Origin: Pseudomonas sp. SORT22
GTDB lineage: Bacteria > Pseudomonadota > Gammaproteobacteria > Pseudomonadales > Pseudomonadaceae
Assembly (NCBI RefSeq): GCF_018417635.1
Contig: NZ_CP071007.1
Coordinates: forward strand, 2,170,501 to 2,234,500
Direction: 5' to 3'
DNA: 64,000 nucleotides
A program made the translations under genes and the position numbers. The notes beneath the pieces were generated by a model. The model did no database searches. It saw only the letters and a list, made by a program, of their open reading frames with translations, and had not been told where the DNA came from. Shown here piece by piece: positions 17,953 through 25,886 of this stretch. Each line of letters starts with the position of its first letter. Position 1 is the first letter of the stretch.

Positions 17953-18504
17953 ATGTTGATCAAGCCGAATCAGGCCAGCTTGCTGGTCATCGATGTTCAG
18001 GAAAAACTCATTGGCGCGGTCAGCGACCCGGCCGGCACCCTCGCACGCACCCGCTGGCTGTTGGCGGCGACCGCTACCCTGGGCCTGCCGACGGTGTTTT
18101 CCGAACAGTATCCCAAGGGCCTGGGGCCGACCGTGGCGCAGCTCAAGGAGGCTTCGCCCGGCGCTGCGGTGGTCGAGAAACTGCACTTTTCCTGCGTGGC
18201 TGCCGAGTGCCTGCCGGCAGCGCTGCTGGCCCGCGAGCAGGTGATCGTCTGCGGCATGGAAACCCATATCTGCGTCTTGCAAAGCGTGCTCGGCCTGCTT
18301 GAGCTGGGTAAGCAGGTGTTCGTGGTCGAGGATGCCTGCGACTGTCGCGGTGCCCACAACCGTGACGCCGGCATTGCCCGCATGCGCGCCGCCGGGGCGC
18401 AGATCGTCACCCGCGAGATGGTGGTGTTCGAATTGATGGGCAGTTCGGCCCATGAACAGTTTCGCCACATCAGCAAGACCTACATGGTGGGCGAACAGCC
18501 GTGA
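17953..18504 (+). CDS. Isochorismatase-family cysteine hydrolase
   Basis: This is a 183-residue protein with the family triad: Asp in LLVIDVQEKL (about residue 14), Lys expected in VEKLHFSC, and Cys in GMETHICVLQSVLG (about residue 103). The substrate is unknown; the family includes nicotinamidases, YcaC-like hydrolases and isochorismatases. The start at 17953 (MLIKPNQAS) has AGGGG six bases upstream. The longer reading from 17893 adds an unrelated N-terminus. It follows the thioesterase by 63 bp and overlaps the next gene by four bases. A role in siderophore synthesis is possible but not shown. Confidence 0.85.
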   Translation: MLIKPNQASLLVIDVQEKLIGAVSDPAGTLARTRWLLAATATLGLPTVFSEQYPKGLGPTVAQLKEASPGAAVVEKLHFSCVAAECLPAALLAREQVIVCGMETHICVLQSVLGLLELGKQVFVVEDACDCRGAHNRDAGIARMRAAGAQIVTREMVVFELMGSSAHEQFRHISKTYMVGEQP

Positions 18505-19013
18505 GCGCTACACCTTCGATGCTGTATGTGGTGATGCTCGGCGGCAAGCACCCGCGGGCCAGGATCGAGGTGCACGATGTGGCCTTTGTCGTCGGGCCGT
18601 CGCTGGCGGCCTGTTACCCGCAGTTGCGCGAGCAGTGGTTCGGCAGCGCCAAGGGCCTGCATATCGACTCCTGGCTTGAGGTCGACGGGGTAGAGGGCTT
18701 CAAGCTGGGCTGGTCGGACCTGCAACCGGCGCCGGGCGAGCCGCGCCTGTACTTCATCAACCTTGGCGGTTACGAGCCGGGCTGCTTTGGCGAGGCGCAT
18801 CGCTACCTGCTGGTGGTCGCCAGCAACAAAGAGCAAGCCAAGGCCAAGGGCAAGCAGCAGATGGCCCGGCACTGGAGCAAACCGCACACTGACGCGCTGC
18901 TGGATGTCGACGACTGCGTGGCGGTCGACCAGGTCGGCGGGCGCTATGTGACGCTGCAGCCGGGGCCGCACGCAGCCTTGGCCCAGTACAGCGACTACCT
19001 CATCCTGTCCTGA
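18501..19013 (+). CDS. DUF1543 protein
   Basis: The 170-residue product starts MSATPSMLYVVMLGG at a GTG that overlaps the stop of the isochorismatase-like gene. The blocks LYVVMLGGKHPRARIEVHDV and FINLGGYEPGCFGEAHRYLL are the two halves of a DUF1543 protein, which usually has an internal repeat of this type. No catalytic motif is known and the function is unknown. The four-base overlap indicates translational coupling with the hydrolase gene. Confidence 0.75.
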   Translation: MSATPSMLYVVMLGGKHPRARIEVHDVAFVVGPSLAACYPQLREQWFGSAKGLHIDSWLEVDGVEGFKLGWSDLQPAPGEPRLYFINLGGYEPGCFGEAHRYLLVVASNKEQAKAKGKQQMARHWSKPHTDALLDVDDCVAVDQVGGRYVTLQPGPHAALAQYSDYLILS

Positions 19014-19085
19014 GCCGCAGGTGGTGGTGTTGCGCGCTGCTGTGCATTACAGTGCGCGCCACTTCATTACTTACAGGATGTTCAG

Positions 19086-19754
19086 ATGAAACCGCGTGCA
19101 TTGCTGACTATCGGCTCGACCCTGGCCCTGGCCTGCCTGCCCTTGTTTGCCCAGGCCCAGGCCACCGTTGCCCAGGTCTTCAATGGTGAAATGCTCGGCA
19201 CCAACCTCAAGTACTTCGAGTCGGTCGCAGGCATTGCCCGCACCAGCTTCGGTGACAAGCACACCTATAAGGTACAGGGCTGCGAAATTACTGCCGACGC
19301 CGCCGGCGGCAGCATCAACGACCTGCGCCTGGAGCTGTCGCCGACCTGCAAGGCCGACCTCAGCTCGTTCATCGGCACCTTCGCGCCAGCGGCCAACCAG
19401 CCGCTGACCATCGCCGCCCTGCATGAATCCACCGGTGGCCCGCTGGAGTTCTACGCCGACTGCCTGGAGATGTGTGGCAACGCCGCCGACCCGTCGGTGT
19501 ATGCCTTGTGGGAAGGGCCGCATGCGGTGGGCTTCACCCAGGTCCTGGCCGAGGTCATGCTCACCGACGACGCAGCCATCGCCGCCTCGAGCAAGTGGGC
19601 AGACGAGATGAAGAAGCACAAGGGCGAAGACTTCGTCATGGAAAACCAATACAACTGCGAGCGCAGCTTCGATCCGGCTGCCCTGCAGAGCTTCAAGCCG
19701 GTGGCGATCACGGCGGTGACCATCGGCACGCAACTGAGCAAACCAGGCTGCTGA
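19086..19754 (+). CDS. Secreted protein of unknown function
   Basis: The 222-residue protein starts with a clear Sec signal peptide (MKPRALLTIGSTLALACLPL, cleavage probably after FAQAQA). The mature part contains paired cysteines (QGCEITADA, SPTCKADL, ADCLEMCGN, QYNCERSF, and a C-terminal Cys), suggesting disulfide bonds in the periplasm. No known domain is recognised. An AGGA site is near the ATG. The gene is followed 60 bp later by a DUF1615 lipoprotein gene on the same strand. Confidence 0.7.
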   Translation: MKPRALLTIGSTLALACLPLFAQAQATVAQVFNGEMLGTNLKYFESVAGIARTSFGDKHTYKVQGCEITADAAGGSINDLRLELSPTCKADLSSFIGTFAPAANQPLTIAALHESTGGPLEFYADCLEMCGNAADPSVYALWEGPHAVGFTQVLAEVMLTDDAAIAASSKWADEMKKHKGEDFVMENQYNCERSFDPAALQSFKPVAITAVTIGTQLSKPGC

Positions 19755-19814
19755 TTGCAGTCGTGTCCGCGCGCCGCTACTGTGCAGCTATTGCCCGATG
19801 CGGCGGGAGGGCTT

Positions 19815-20894
19815 ATGCAGGTAACTGGTTGGCTGGTTGTGATCAGCGCGCTGCTGGCGCTTCAGGGTTGCGTCACCCAGGGTGAAGCCCCTGAGCAGGA
19901 CCAGGCCAAGGTGCGCGCGCAGATCGTGCGCCTGCTGCCGGCCAGCGCCAACGACCGTGAAGGTTGGGCGCGGGATATCCAGGGCGCCTTCGCCGCGCAG
20001 CAGCTCAGCGCCAGCAAGAGCAACCTGTGCGCGGTACTGGCGGTCACCGAGCAGGAATCAACCTTCCAGGCCGACCCGAAAGTACCGGGCCTGGGTCGCA
20101 TCGCCCGGCAAGAGATCGACCGCCGCGCCGCCAGCCTGCACATCCCCAAACTGCTGATCGACGCCACCCTGCAGACCCGCTCGGCAAGTGGCAAAACCTA
20201 CGGCCAGCGCCTTGATGCGGTGCGCAGCGAAAAACAGCTCAGTGACCTGTTTGACGAACTGATCGGCGCCTTGCCCATGGGCAAGACCCTGCTCGGTGGT
20301 TTGAACCCGGTGCGTACCGGCGGGCCGATGCAGGTCAGCATCGACTTTGCCGAGCAGCATGCCAAGGGTTATCCCTACACCTATGCCGGAACCATTCGCC
20401 AGGAGGTCTTCAGCCGCCGTGGCGGCATGTATTTCGGCATCGCCCACCTGCTCGGTTACCCCACCCACTATGACCGTCAGCTGTACCGCTTCGGCGACTT
20501 CAATGCCGGTTGGTACGCCAGCCGCAATGCGGCGTTCCAGAGTGCTCTGAGCCGCGCTACCGGGGTGAAGCTGGCGCTCGACGGCGACCTGATCGCGCCG
20601 GGGGCGATCATGCCCGGCAGCACCGAGCAGGCGGCCAGGCGCCTGGGGCAGAAGCTGGACTTGCGCAATGTCAGCATCCGCAACCAGCTGGAGAAGGGCG
20701 ATAGCCTGGAATTCGAAGACACCCGCCTGTACAAGGGCGTGTATGCCCTGGCCGACGGTGCGGCGGGCAAGGCGGTGGCGCGGGCGCAGCTACCGGGGAT
20801 CGAACTGAAAAGCCCGAAGATCACCCGCAAACTGACCACGGCGTGGTTTGCCAAGCGCGTTGATGAGCGTTATCAGCGCTGTATGAAACGTTGA
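19815..20894 (+). CDS. DUF1615 lipoprotein
   Basis: This is a 359-residue protein with a type II signal sequence (MQVTGWLVVISALLALQGC, lipobox LQGC). The start at 19815 has GGGAGG close upstream; the frame opens earlier but without a signal. Blocks such as LCAVLAVTEQESTFQADP, FDELIGALPMGKTLLGGL, and GMYFGIAHLLGYP are typical of DUF1615. The TEQESTFQ segment recalls the catalytic Glu region of lysozyme-like transglycosylases, but an enzymatic role is unproven. It is probably anchored to the outer or inner membrane. The fpv operon converges on it across a REPIN. Confidence 0.78.
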   Translation: MQVTGWLVVISALLALQGCVTQGEAPEQDQAKVRAQIVRLLPASANDREGWARDIQGAFAAQQLSASKSNLCAVLAVTEQESTFQADPKVPGLGRIARQEIDRRAASLHIPKLLIDATLQTRSASGKTYGQRLDAVRSEKQLSDLFDELIGALPMGKTLLGGLNPVRTGGPMQVSIDFAEQHAKGYPYTYAGTIRQEVFSRRGGMYFGIAHLLGYPTHYDRQLYRFGDFNAGWYASRNAAFQSALSRATGVKLALDGDLIAPGAIMPGSTEQAARRLGQKLDLRNVSIRNQLEKGDSLEFEDTRLYKGVYALADGAAGKAVARAQLPGIELKSPKITRKLTTAWFAKRVDERYQRCMKR

Positions 20895-20895
20895 G

Positions 20896-20969
20896 CATCG
20901 CGGGTCAAGCCCGCTCCTACAGTAGATCTGCGTACACCGGACCTGTGGGAGCGGGCTTGACCCGCGATG
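20896..20969. repeat. REPIN: pair of inverted REP sequences
   Basis: Two 27-bp arms (20896-20922 and 20943-20969) are inverted repeats with one mismatch. Each contains CGCGGGTCAAGCCCGCTCC or its complement. They lie between the convergent DUF1615 and fpvF genes and probably end transcription from both sides. Confidence 0.8.
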
Positions 20970-20975
20970 AGGCCC

Positions 20976-21896
20976 TCAGCTATTGCCCGCCACCAACGCC
21001 CCCACCACTTGCTCGACACTGGCCTTCAACCCCGCCAGTGAATCCTGGGCATCGGTCTCCACCACCAGCAGCTTGGCCCCGGAGGCTGCTATCACCTCGG
21101 CGACTTCCTTGCTCGGCTGCTTGTGATGCAGCACCAGCGCCACCTCCTGGTTCTTGAGCTCATCGCCCAGGCGCTTGAGCGCCGCCGCATCCCACTGGTC
21201 ATCGGCCACCTGCGGGTGGTCGATCAGGTCCAGGTTCAGGCCGCTGACCAGGTAATCCAGGCGATCCGACAGGTTGACCACGCTGAGGTTGTCCGCTTCG
21301 GCCAGGCGCGCTTCGCTGCCGGCACTGAGCTCGAGCAACTGGCGTTTGAGCGCCGCCAGGTTGCTCTGGATTTTCGGTTGGTCGGCCGGGCTCAAGCGCC
21401 CCAGGTCGTTGGCCAGCACATCGGCCATGCGCCCGAGGTTGCTCGGGTTCAGCCACGGGTAGCCGGCAAAGGCATTGTTGCCCTGCACGGCGATGCCCGG
21501 CAGGGCGCCATCGACCGGGCGCGCGGCGTCGATCTCGACGATGCGGATATTGCTGCGCCGCGCCACCGGGTACAACGGGTCGTCGCTCCAGATCGAGCGC
21601 AGGCCGATCACCGCATCGGCGCCGACAGCAGCCTTTTGCAGGCTGGCACCACCGCGGCCGCTGAAGTACGAGGGCTGGCGCGAGGCCGGAATATTCGCCG
21701 GCGCTGCCCGTTGCAGTTTTACCGAGGTGCCGTCGAGCAGGGCGCTGGCCAAGGTGTTGGTCACCGGCAGCGAGGCCAGGACGGTCACCCCGGCCGCTTG
21801 TTGTTTGGCCGCCGCCGGGGCGCTCTGGGCCAGGCTCAGGGTCGGCAGGCCGGCCAGGGCCAGGGCCAGGCACAGGTGCTGGAGTTTGAAGGTCAT
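20976..21896 (-). CDS. fpvF: Periplasmic metal/siderophore-binding protein FpvF
   Basis: The product is 306 residues with a signal peptide (MTFKLQHLCLALALAGLPTL, cleaved near LAQS). It has the ZnuA-like two-lobe layout, but the metal-ligand histidines of ZnuA are not evident and the sequence is Ala/Leu-rich. In P. aeruginosa FpvF (PA2410) partners FpvC in binding ferripyoverdine in the periplasm. The assignment rests mainly on its place as last gene of the eight-gene fpv operon. Its start overlaps the end of fpvE by four bases. Confidence 0.82.
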   Translation of the reverse strand: MTFKLQHLCLALALAGLPTLSLAQSAPAAAKQQAAGVTVLASLPVTNTLASALLDGTSVKLQRAAPANIPASRQPSYFSGRGGASLQKAAVGADAVIGLRSIWSDDPLYPVARRSNIRIVEIDAARPVDGALPGIAVQGNNAFAGYPWLNPSNLGRMADVLANDLGRLSPADQPKIQSNLAALKRQLLELSAGSEARLAEADNLSVVNLSDRLDYLVSGLNLDLIDHPQVADDQWDAAALKRLGDELKNQEVALVLHHKQPSKEVAEVIAASGAKLLVVETDAQDSLAGLKASVEQVVGALVAGNS

Positions 21897-22792
21897 GCCG
21901 GGTTTCCTTGCAGGCGTGGAACAAGGCCGCGGGCGAGGGCGGCGAGGGCGAAGCAGCAGCCGGCGACGAGGATGATCGCCGCACCCGAAGGCACCGGCAG
22001 GTCGAAGACGATCGGCAGCAGGATGCCTACCAAAGTGCTCAGGGTGGCGATCAGCACCGAAGCCCAGAAAAAGCCCTTGAGCGACTGGCTGATCAAGCGC
22101 GCCGCCGCTGCCGGAATCACCAGCAAGGCGCCGACCAGAATTGCACCGATGACTTTCACCGCCGCCACCGTGACCAGGGTCACCAGCACCACGAACAGGT
22201 AGTCCAGGCTCTTCACCGCAACGCCGCGCACCGCCGCCAGTTGCGGGTTGAAGCTGGCCAGCATGATGCGGTTGTACAGCGGCAAGGCCAGGGCCAGCAC
22301 CAGGCTGCCGACGATGCCGAGCACCAGCAGGTCCTGGCCGCTGACGGTCAGCACCGAGCCGAACAGCACGTTCTCGAGGATGTGCACGTTGATCTTGCCG
22401 GCCAGCATCAGCAGCAGGCTGGCGCCCAGGGCCAAGGATACCGAGAGGAACACGCCGATCAGGGTGTCGGGCGAGAGCCCGGTGCGGTTGCGCAGAAAGT
22501 TCAGCAGGATGCCGAACAGCAGGCAGTAGCCAAACAGGCTGCCATAGGGACCGGTGTAGGGTTCGCCAAGCAGGATGCCGATGGCAACGCCGGTCAGTGC
22601 CGCGTGGCCGACCGCTTCGGAGAAGAAGGCAAAGCGCTTGACCACCACCAGGGTGCCAAGGCCGCCGAGCACCGGGCCGATCATCAGGCCGGCGAGCAGG
22701 GCATTGACCACAAAGCCGTAGGCCAGGGCCTCGGGCAGGTAACCGGCAGTGGCCCAGCCCTGGATCAGCAGGCGAAATTCTTCGTAGTTCAT
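21893..22792 (-). CDS. fpvE: ABC transporter permease FpvE
   Basis: This is a 299-residue inner-membrane protein with about eight hydrophobic segments. The block FFSEAVGHAALTGVAIGILL is typical of ABC-3 (ZnuB-type) permeases. The start at 22792 (MNYEEFRLLIQG) overlaps the fpvD stop by one base (TGATG). The upstream reading into fpvD is an open-frame artefact. With FpvD it would form the importer that takes up iron released from pyoverdine in the periplasm. Membrane topology was judged by eye. Confidence 0.88.
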   Translation of the reverse strand: MNYEEFRLLIQGWATAGYLPEALAYGFVVNALLAGLMIGPVLGGLGTLVVVKRFAFFSEAVGHAALTGVAIGILLGEPYTGPYGSLFGYCLLFGILLNFLRNRTGLSPDTLIGVFLSVSLALGASLLLMLAGKINVHILENVLFGSVLTVSGQDLLVLGIVGSLVLALALPLYNRIMLASFNPQLAAVRGVAVKSLDYLFVVLVTLVTVAAVKVIGAILVGALLVIPAAAARLISQSLKGFFWASVLIATLSTLVGILLPIVFDLPVPSGAAIILVAGCCFALAALARGLVPRLQGNPA

Positions 22793-23541
22793 CAGGCGGT
22801 GCTCTCGCTGCGCGGGTGGATGGAGAACAGGCTGAGCAGGCGGTCCGGGGTCAGTGCCTGTTTCGGCGGCGCATCGAACAGCACCCGGCGACTCAGGCCG
22901 GTAACGCGGTCGGCCAGGCGTGCCACGGCTTCCAGGTCGTGTTCGATCCACAGCACCGTGGTGCCGGCAGCGCGCCACTCGTGCAGCAGGCGCTCGAACA
23001 CCTGGATACCGGCCTCGTCCAGCGCCGACATCGGCTCATCGAGCACCAGCAATTGCGGCGCCGGGATCAGCCCCTGGGCCAGCAGCACGCGCTGGCGCTC
23101 GCCCCCGGAGAGGGCGCCCATGCGCCGCTTGCGCTTGTCGAGCATGCCCACCCGCTGCAGCGCCGCGTCGATGGCCGGCGCCACCTTGGCTGACAGGCCG
23201 AGAAAGGCCGGGCGGCGCTGGCACATGGCGGCCATGAAGTCGTCCACGGTCATTGGCAGGCCACGGTCGAATTCCAGGGCCTGGGGTACGTAGCCGATGA
23301 TCTGCTGGTCGCCCGGCCAGGTCAGGGTCAACTGGCCCTGGTGCGGCATCTGCCCGAGCAGGGTCTTGATCAGCGAGCTCTTGCCGCCGCCATTGGGCCC
23401 GACCAGCGCATGCACGCTGCCGGCGGCAACGTTGAAGCTGACTTTGTCGAGGATGCGCGTGCGGCCCAGGGTCAGGTCGACCTCGGCGAAGGCAATGTCC
23501 GGCCCGCAGGCGCGGTTGAGCAGCGGCTGGGCCACGGTCAT
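22792..23541 (-). CDS. fpvD: ABC transporter ATPase FpvD
   Basis: The 249-residue protein has Walker A GPNGGGKSS (about residue 50), the Q-loop region, the signature LSGGERQRV (about residue 145), Walker B LLVLDEP, and the switch His in LWIEHDL. It is a metal-type ATPase and pairs with FpvE. Its four-base overlap with fpvC and one-base overlap with fpvE show translational coupling. The context argues for iron from pyoverdine rather than zinc. Confidence 0.92.
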   Translation of the reverse strand: MTVAQPLLNRACGPDIAFAEVDLTLGRTRILDKVSFNVAAGSVHALVGPNGGGKSSLIKTLLGQMPHQGQLTLTWPGDQQIIGYVPQALEFDRGLPMTVDDFMAAMCQRRPAFLGLSAKVAPAIDAALQRVGMLDKRKRRMGALSGGERQRVLLAQGLIPAPQLLVLDEPMSALDEAGIQVFERLLHEWRAAGTTVLWIEHDLEAVARLADRVTGLSRRVLFDAPPKQALTPDRLLSLFSIHPRSESTA

Positions 23542-24455
23542 GCCTGGGACTCCTTGATCGCCCGCACCACGGTGTCGAGGTTGCGCTTCATCTCGACTTC
23601 GTACTTCTCCTTGCTGTATTCGCCGTAGGAGATGTGCGTCAGCGGGTAGATCTTCACCCCTGACTCACGCTGGATGGTTTCGACATAGGCCGAAGGGAAG
23701 TCCATCTCCGAGAAGATCACCTTCACATCCAGGGCCTTGAGCTGGTCGATGGTCTTTTTCAGCTGGCTCGGGCTGGGTTCGATGCCATGGGCCGGTTCCA
23801 CCACGGCGGTGACCTCCAGGCCGAACTCGCGCACCAGGTAATCGTAGGCGGCGTGGATGGTCGCCACGCGAAATTCGGCGCCCGGCGCTTCGGTGACCTG
23901 GGCCAGGGCTTCGGCGCGCAGTTTGCGCAGGCGCTTGGCGTAGGCGCGGGCGTTCTGGCTGTAGTACTTGGCGTTGTCCGGGTCGAGCTTGCCCAGTTCG
24001 CGGGCGATGTTGTTGACCTGGGCGATGCTGGCGCTGATCGACAGGAAGGTATGCGGGTTGACCACCTTGCCGGCGCCGCGCGCGGCCACGCCGGTGGCGG
24101 CCAGCAGCGGTACGTTGCTGTTCGATTCGATGGTGGCGATGGCGGGTTTTTCGCTGGCGGCGATCATCCGGTCGGCAAAGTCGTCATGGCCGACGCCGTT
24201 GAGCACGATCACGTCCAGGGTACCGATGCGCTTGATGTCCTCGGCCCGTGGCTCGTAGGCATGGGGGTTGAAGCCGGCCGGAATCAGCGGCACCACCTCG
24301 GCCTTGTCACCGACGATATTGCTTACATAGCTGTAGTACGGGTGCAGGGTGATGCCGATGCGCAGCGGCTTGCCGTTATCGGCCACGGCCAGGGCGGGCA
24401 GGGCGCAGGCGAGGAACACACTTAGAAGGCGACGGGCGAGGGTGGCGCGAAACAT
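23538..24455 (-). CDS. fpvC: Periplasmic metal/siderophore-binding protein FpvC
   Basis: The product is 305 residues with a signal peptide (MFRATLARRLLSVFLACALP, cleaved near AVAD). It belongs to the ZnuA/TroA cluster of binding proteins. Expected ligand positions are visible as GFNPHAYEPRAED, VVNPHTFLS, ATIHAAYDYL and FSEMDFPSAY. In P. aeruginosa FpvC (PA2407) binds iron and interacts with ferripyoverdine reduced by FpvG. The gene lies 14 bp after fpvK. Confidence 0.9.
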   Translation of the reverse strand: MFRATLARRLLSVFLACALPALAVADNGKPLRIGITLHPYYSYVSNIVGDKAEVVPLIPAGFNPHAYEPRAEDIKRIGTLDVIVLNGVGHDDFADRMIAASEKPAIATIESNSNVPLLAATGVAARGAGKVVNPHTFLSISASIAQVNNIARELGKLDPDNAKYYSQNARAYAKRLRKLRAEALAQVTEAPGAEFRVATIHAAYDYLVREFGLEVTAVVEPAHGIEPSPSQLKKTIDQLKALDVKVIFSEMDFPSAYVETIQRESGVKIYPLTHISYGEYSKEKYEVEMKRNLDTVVRAIKESQA

Positions 24456-24469
24456 GGGGCGTCCTTGTG

Positions 24470-25039
24470 TCAGTGACGATGCTGGCGGGTGACGCCGGCG
24501 TCGTAGTGGGCGGCGATCTGTTGCCAGCCGGCGGCGATCAGCGCGGCCTGGCTGAAGTCGGCAGGGGCGCTGGCGGAAGGACTGCGCTGCAGCCAGACAT
24601 CAGCGACACCATCGTGGGCCTCGGGCACCAGCAAGAGGAAGCTGCCGGCCACCGTGCTGGCCTGGCTCAGGCCCAGGTAGGCGCGTTCCTGCAGCAGTTG
24701 CCAGTGGTGCTGGCCGCGGCTGGCGGCGCTGGCATCGGCGACGAAGGGCGGGAAGCCTTCTTCGGCCAGGTCTTCGACGGCCAGCAACTGTGGGGCTTCT
24801 TCGCGGCGTGCCTGGATCTCGTCGAAGGCCACCCGCAGGTCGGCATACACGCCTTGCTCGGCGGCCGTCAGGTCGCGGCGGGCATCCAGTTGGTGGGCCT
24901 CGATGCTGACCTCGTCATGGCGCTCGCCGCGCAGGGCGACGATGCCGGCGGCCACCGCCAGGATCAACAAACTGACCAGCAGCACGTACAGGGTTTCATG
25001 CCCGGCACCGGCCGGGCGCACCACCTGCACGCGGCTCAT
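24470..25039 (-). CDS. fpvK: Inner-membrane accessory protein FpvK
   Basis: The 189-residue protein has one N-terminal membrane helix (about residues 17-35, LYVLLVSLLILAVAAGIVAL) followed by a periplasmic domain ending in a His-rich tail (TRQHRH). No catalytic motif is evident. The place between fpvJ and fpvC matches PA2406 of P. aeruginosa, whose product helps the FpvG-dependent release of iron from pyoverdine. The start overlaps the end of fpvJ by four bases. Identity rests on synteny and architecture. Confidence 0.8.
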   Translation of the reverse strand: MSRVQVVRPAGAGHETLYVLLVSLLILAVAAGIVALRGERHDEVSIEAHQLDARRDLTAAEQGVYADLRVAFDEIQARREEAPQLLAVEDLAEEGFPPFVADASAASRGQHHWQLLQERAYLGLSQASTVAGSFLLLVPEAHDGVADVWLQRSPSASAPADFSQAALIAAGWQQIAAHYDAGVTRQHRH

Positions 25040-25350
25040 TGCTCGATATCTGCGTAGTCGATTTCCACCACGTGGCCGGGGCCTGCGTCGAACAGCACAT
25101 AGAACTCGCCTTCAGGGCGCTTGAAGGTCAGCTTGGAGTTTTCCCCCAGCTTGCCCGGCACCAGGATCTCTTCGTTGTAGCCGATCACGTCGAGGGTTAC
25201 CCCGGGTGCGCCGCTACCGTCGGAAAAGCCGCCGGTGCATTCGATTTGCCCGCCATCGATCGGCTTGCATTCGCACATCGGGTTGTGGGCCATGGCCTGG
25301 CCGCTTGCGCCAAGCAGCAGCAACGCCAGCAGCAGTTTGCGCAACGTCAT
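25036..25350 (-). CDS. fpvJ: Small periplasmic protein FpvJ
   Basis: The 104-residue product has a signal peptide (MTLRKLLLALLLLGASGQAM, cleaved near AMAH) and a small mature domain with a Cys pair (HNPMCECKPIDGGQIECTGG). The fpvH stop and the fpvJ start overlap (ATGATG). The ATG at 25350 is preferred because GGAGG is then about six bases upstream; 25353 is possible. Position and size match FpvJ (PA2405), an accessory part of the ferripyoverdine reduction complex. Its exact biochemical role is not known to me. Confidence 0.8.
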   Translation of the reverse strand: MTLRKLLLALLLLGASGQAMAHNPMCECKPIDGGQIECTGGFSDGSGAPGVTLDVIGYNEEILVPGKLGENSKLTFKRPEGEFYVLFDAGPGHVVEIDYADIEQ

Positions 25351-25886
25351 CATTTGCCTCCTTGTTTGTTCAGCCAGGCGACGGTGGCCGGCGAGGCCTT
25401 GCTCAGCGGCACGGCAGCCTGCTGCATGCTGCCGTCCCAGCCTTCGAGGGTGATCCAGATTTCGGCATCGGCGCGGGTCTTGGCCGGCACTGGCAGGCTG
25501 GTGCTCATGCGGTACGGGGTGCCGAAGAAAATCGTCCCGGCGGCGCGCAGGCTGCGCGGCTTGCCGATGCGCAGGTAAGCGGCCTTGACCTCGGGAATGC
25601 AGGCCTGGCACAGAGCAATGTTGAAGGCCTTGAAGTGACCGGCAGGGCCATCGGCGCGCGGTGCTTCATCGCGCAACTCGGCCAACTGCACGCTCCACGG
25701 CCCGACCTTGATCTCGCCCAGCTCGCGCTCGCCCAGGCCGCTGTCACCGCGAAACAGCGCGGCATCGGCAAAGTACTTGGGCATGAAGCCGAGCGGGATC
25801 AGCAACAGCAGGATGTTCAGGTGAAAGCGCCACTTGTGCCAGAAGCGGCTCAACGGGCTTTGCGGCGCAACTGCTGCCTTGCTCAT
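25350..25886 (-). CDS. fpvH: Inner-membrane protein FpvH
   Basis: The 178-residue protein has one N-terminal membrane anchor (about residues 22-38, HLNILLLLIPLGFMPKYFAD) and a periplasmic domain with a CxxC-like pair in IALCQACIPEVKAA. It overlaps fpvG by four bases. The gene corresponds by position to PA2404, whose product supports FpvG. The cysteine pair could bind metal or cycle redox state; this is inference. Confidence 0.82.
   Translation of the reverse strand: MSKAAVAPQSPLSRFWHKWRFHLNILLLLIPLGFMPKYFADAALFRGDSGLGERELGEIKVGPWSVQLAELRDEAPRADGPAGHFKAFNIALCQACIPEVKAAYLRIGKPRSLRAAGTIFFGTPYRMSTSLPVPAKTRADAEIWITLEGWDGSMQQAAVPLSKASPATVAWLNKQGGK

Noticed and set aside
19014..19085. GC-rich inverted repeat as a terminator
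   Set aside because: The arms pair only with a bulge and there is no T-tract.
20976..25039. Zinc uptake (znuABC) operon
   Set aside because: FpvC/D/E resemble Znu proteins, but the exact fpvGHJKCDEF order and the pyoverdine synthetase next door point to iron from pyoverdine.
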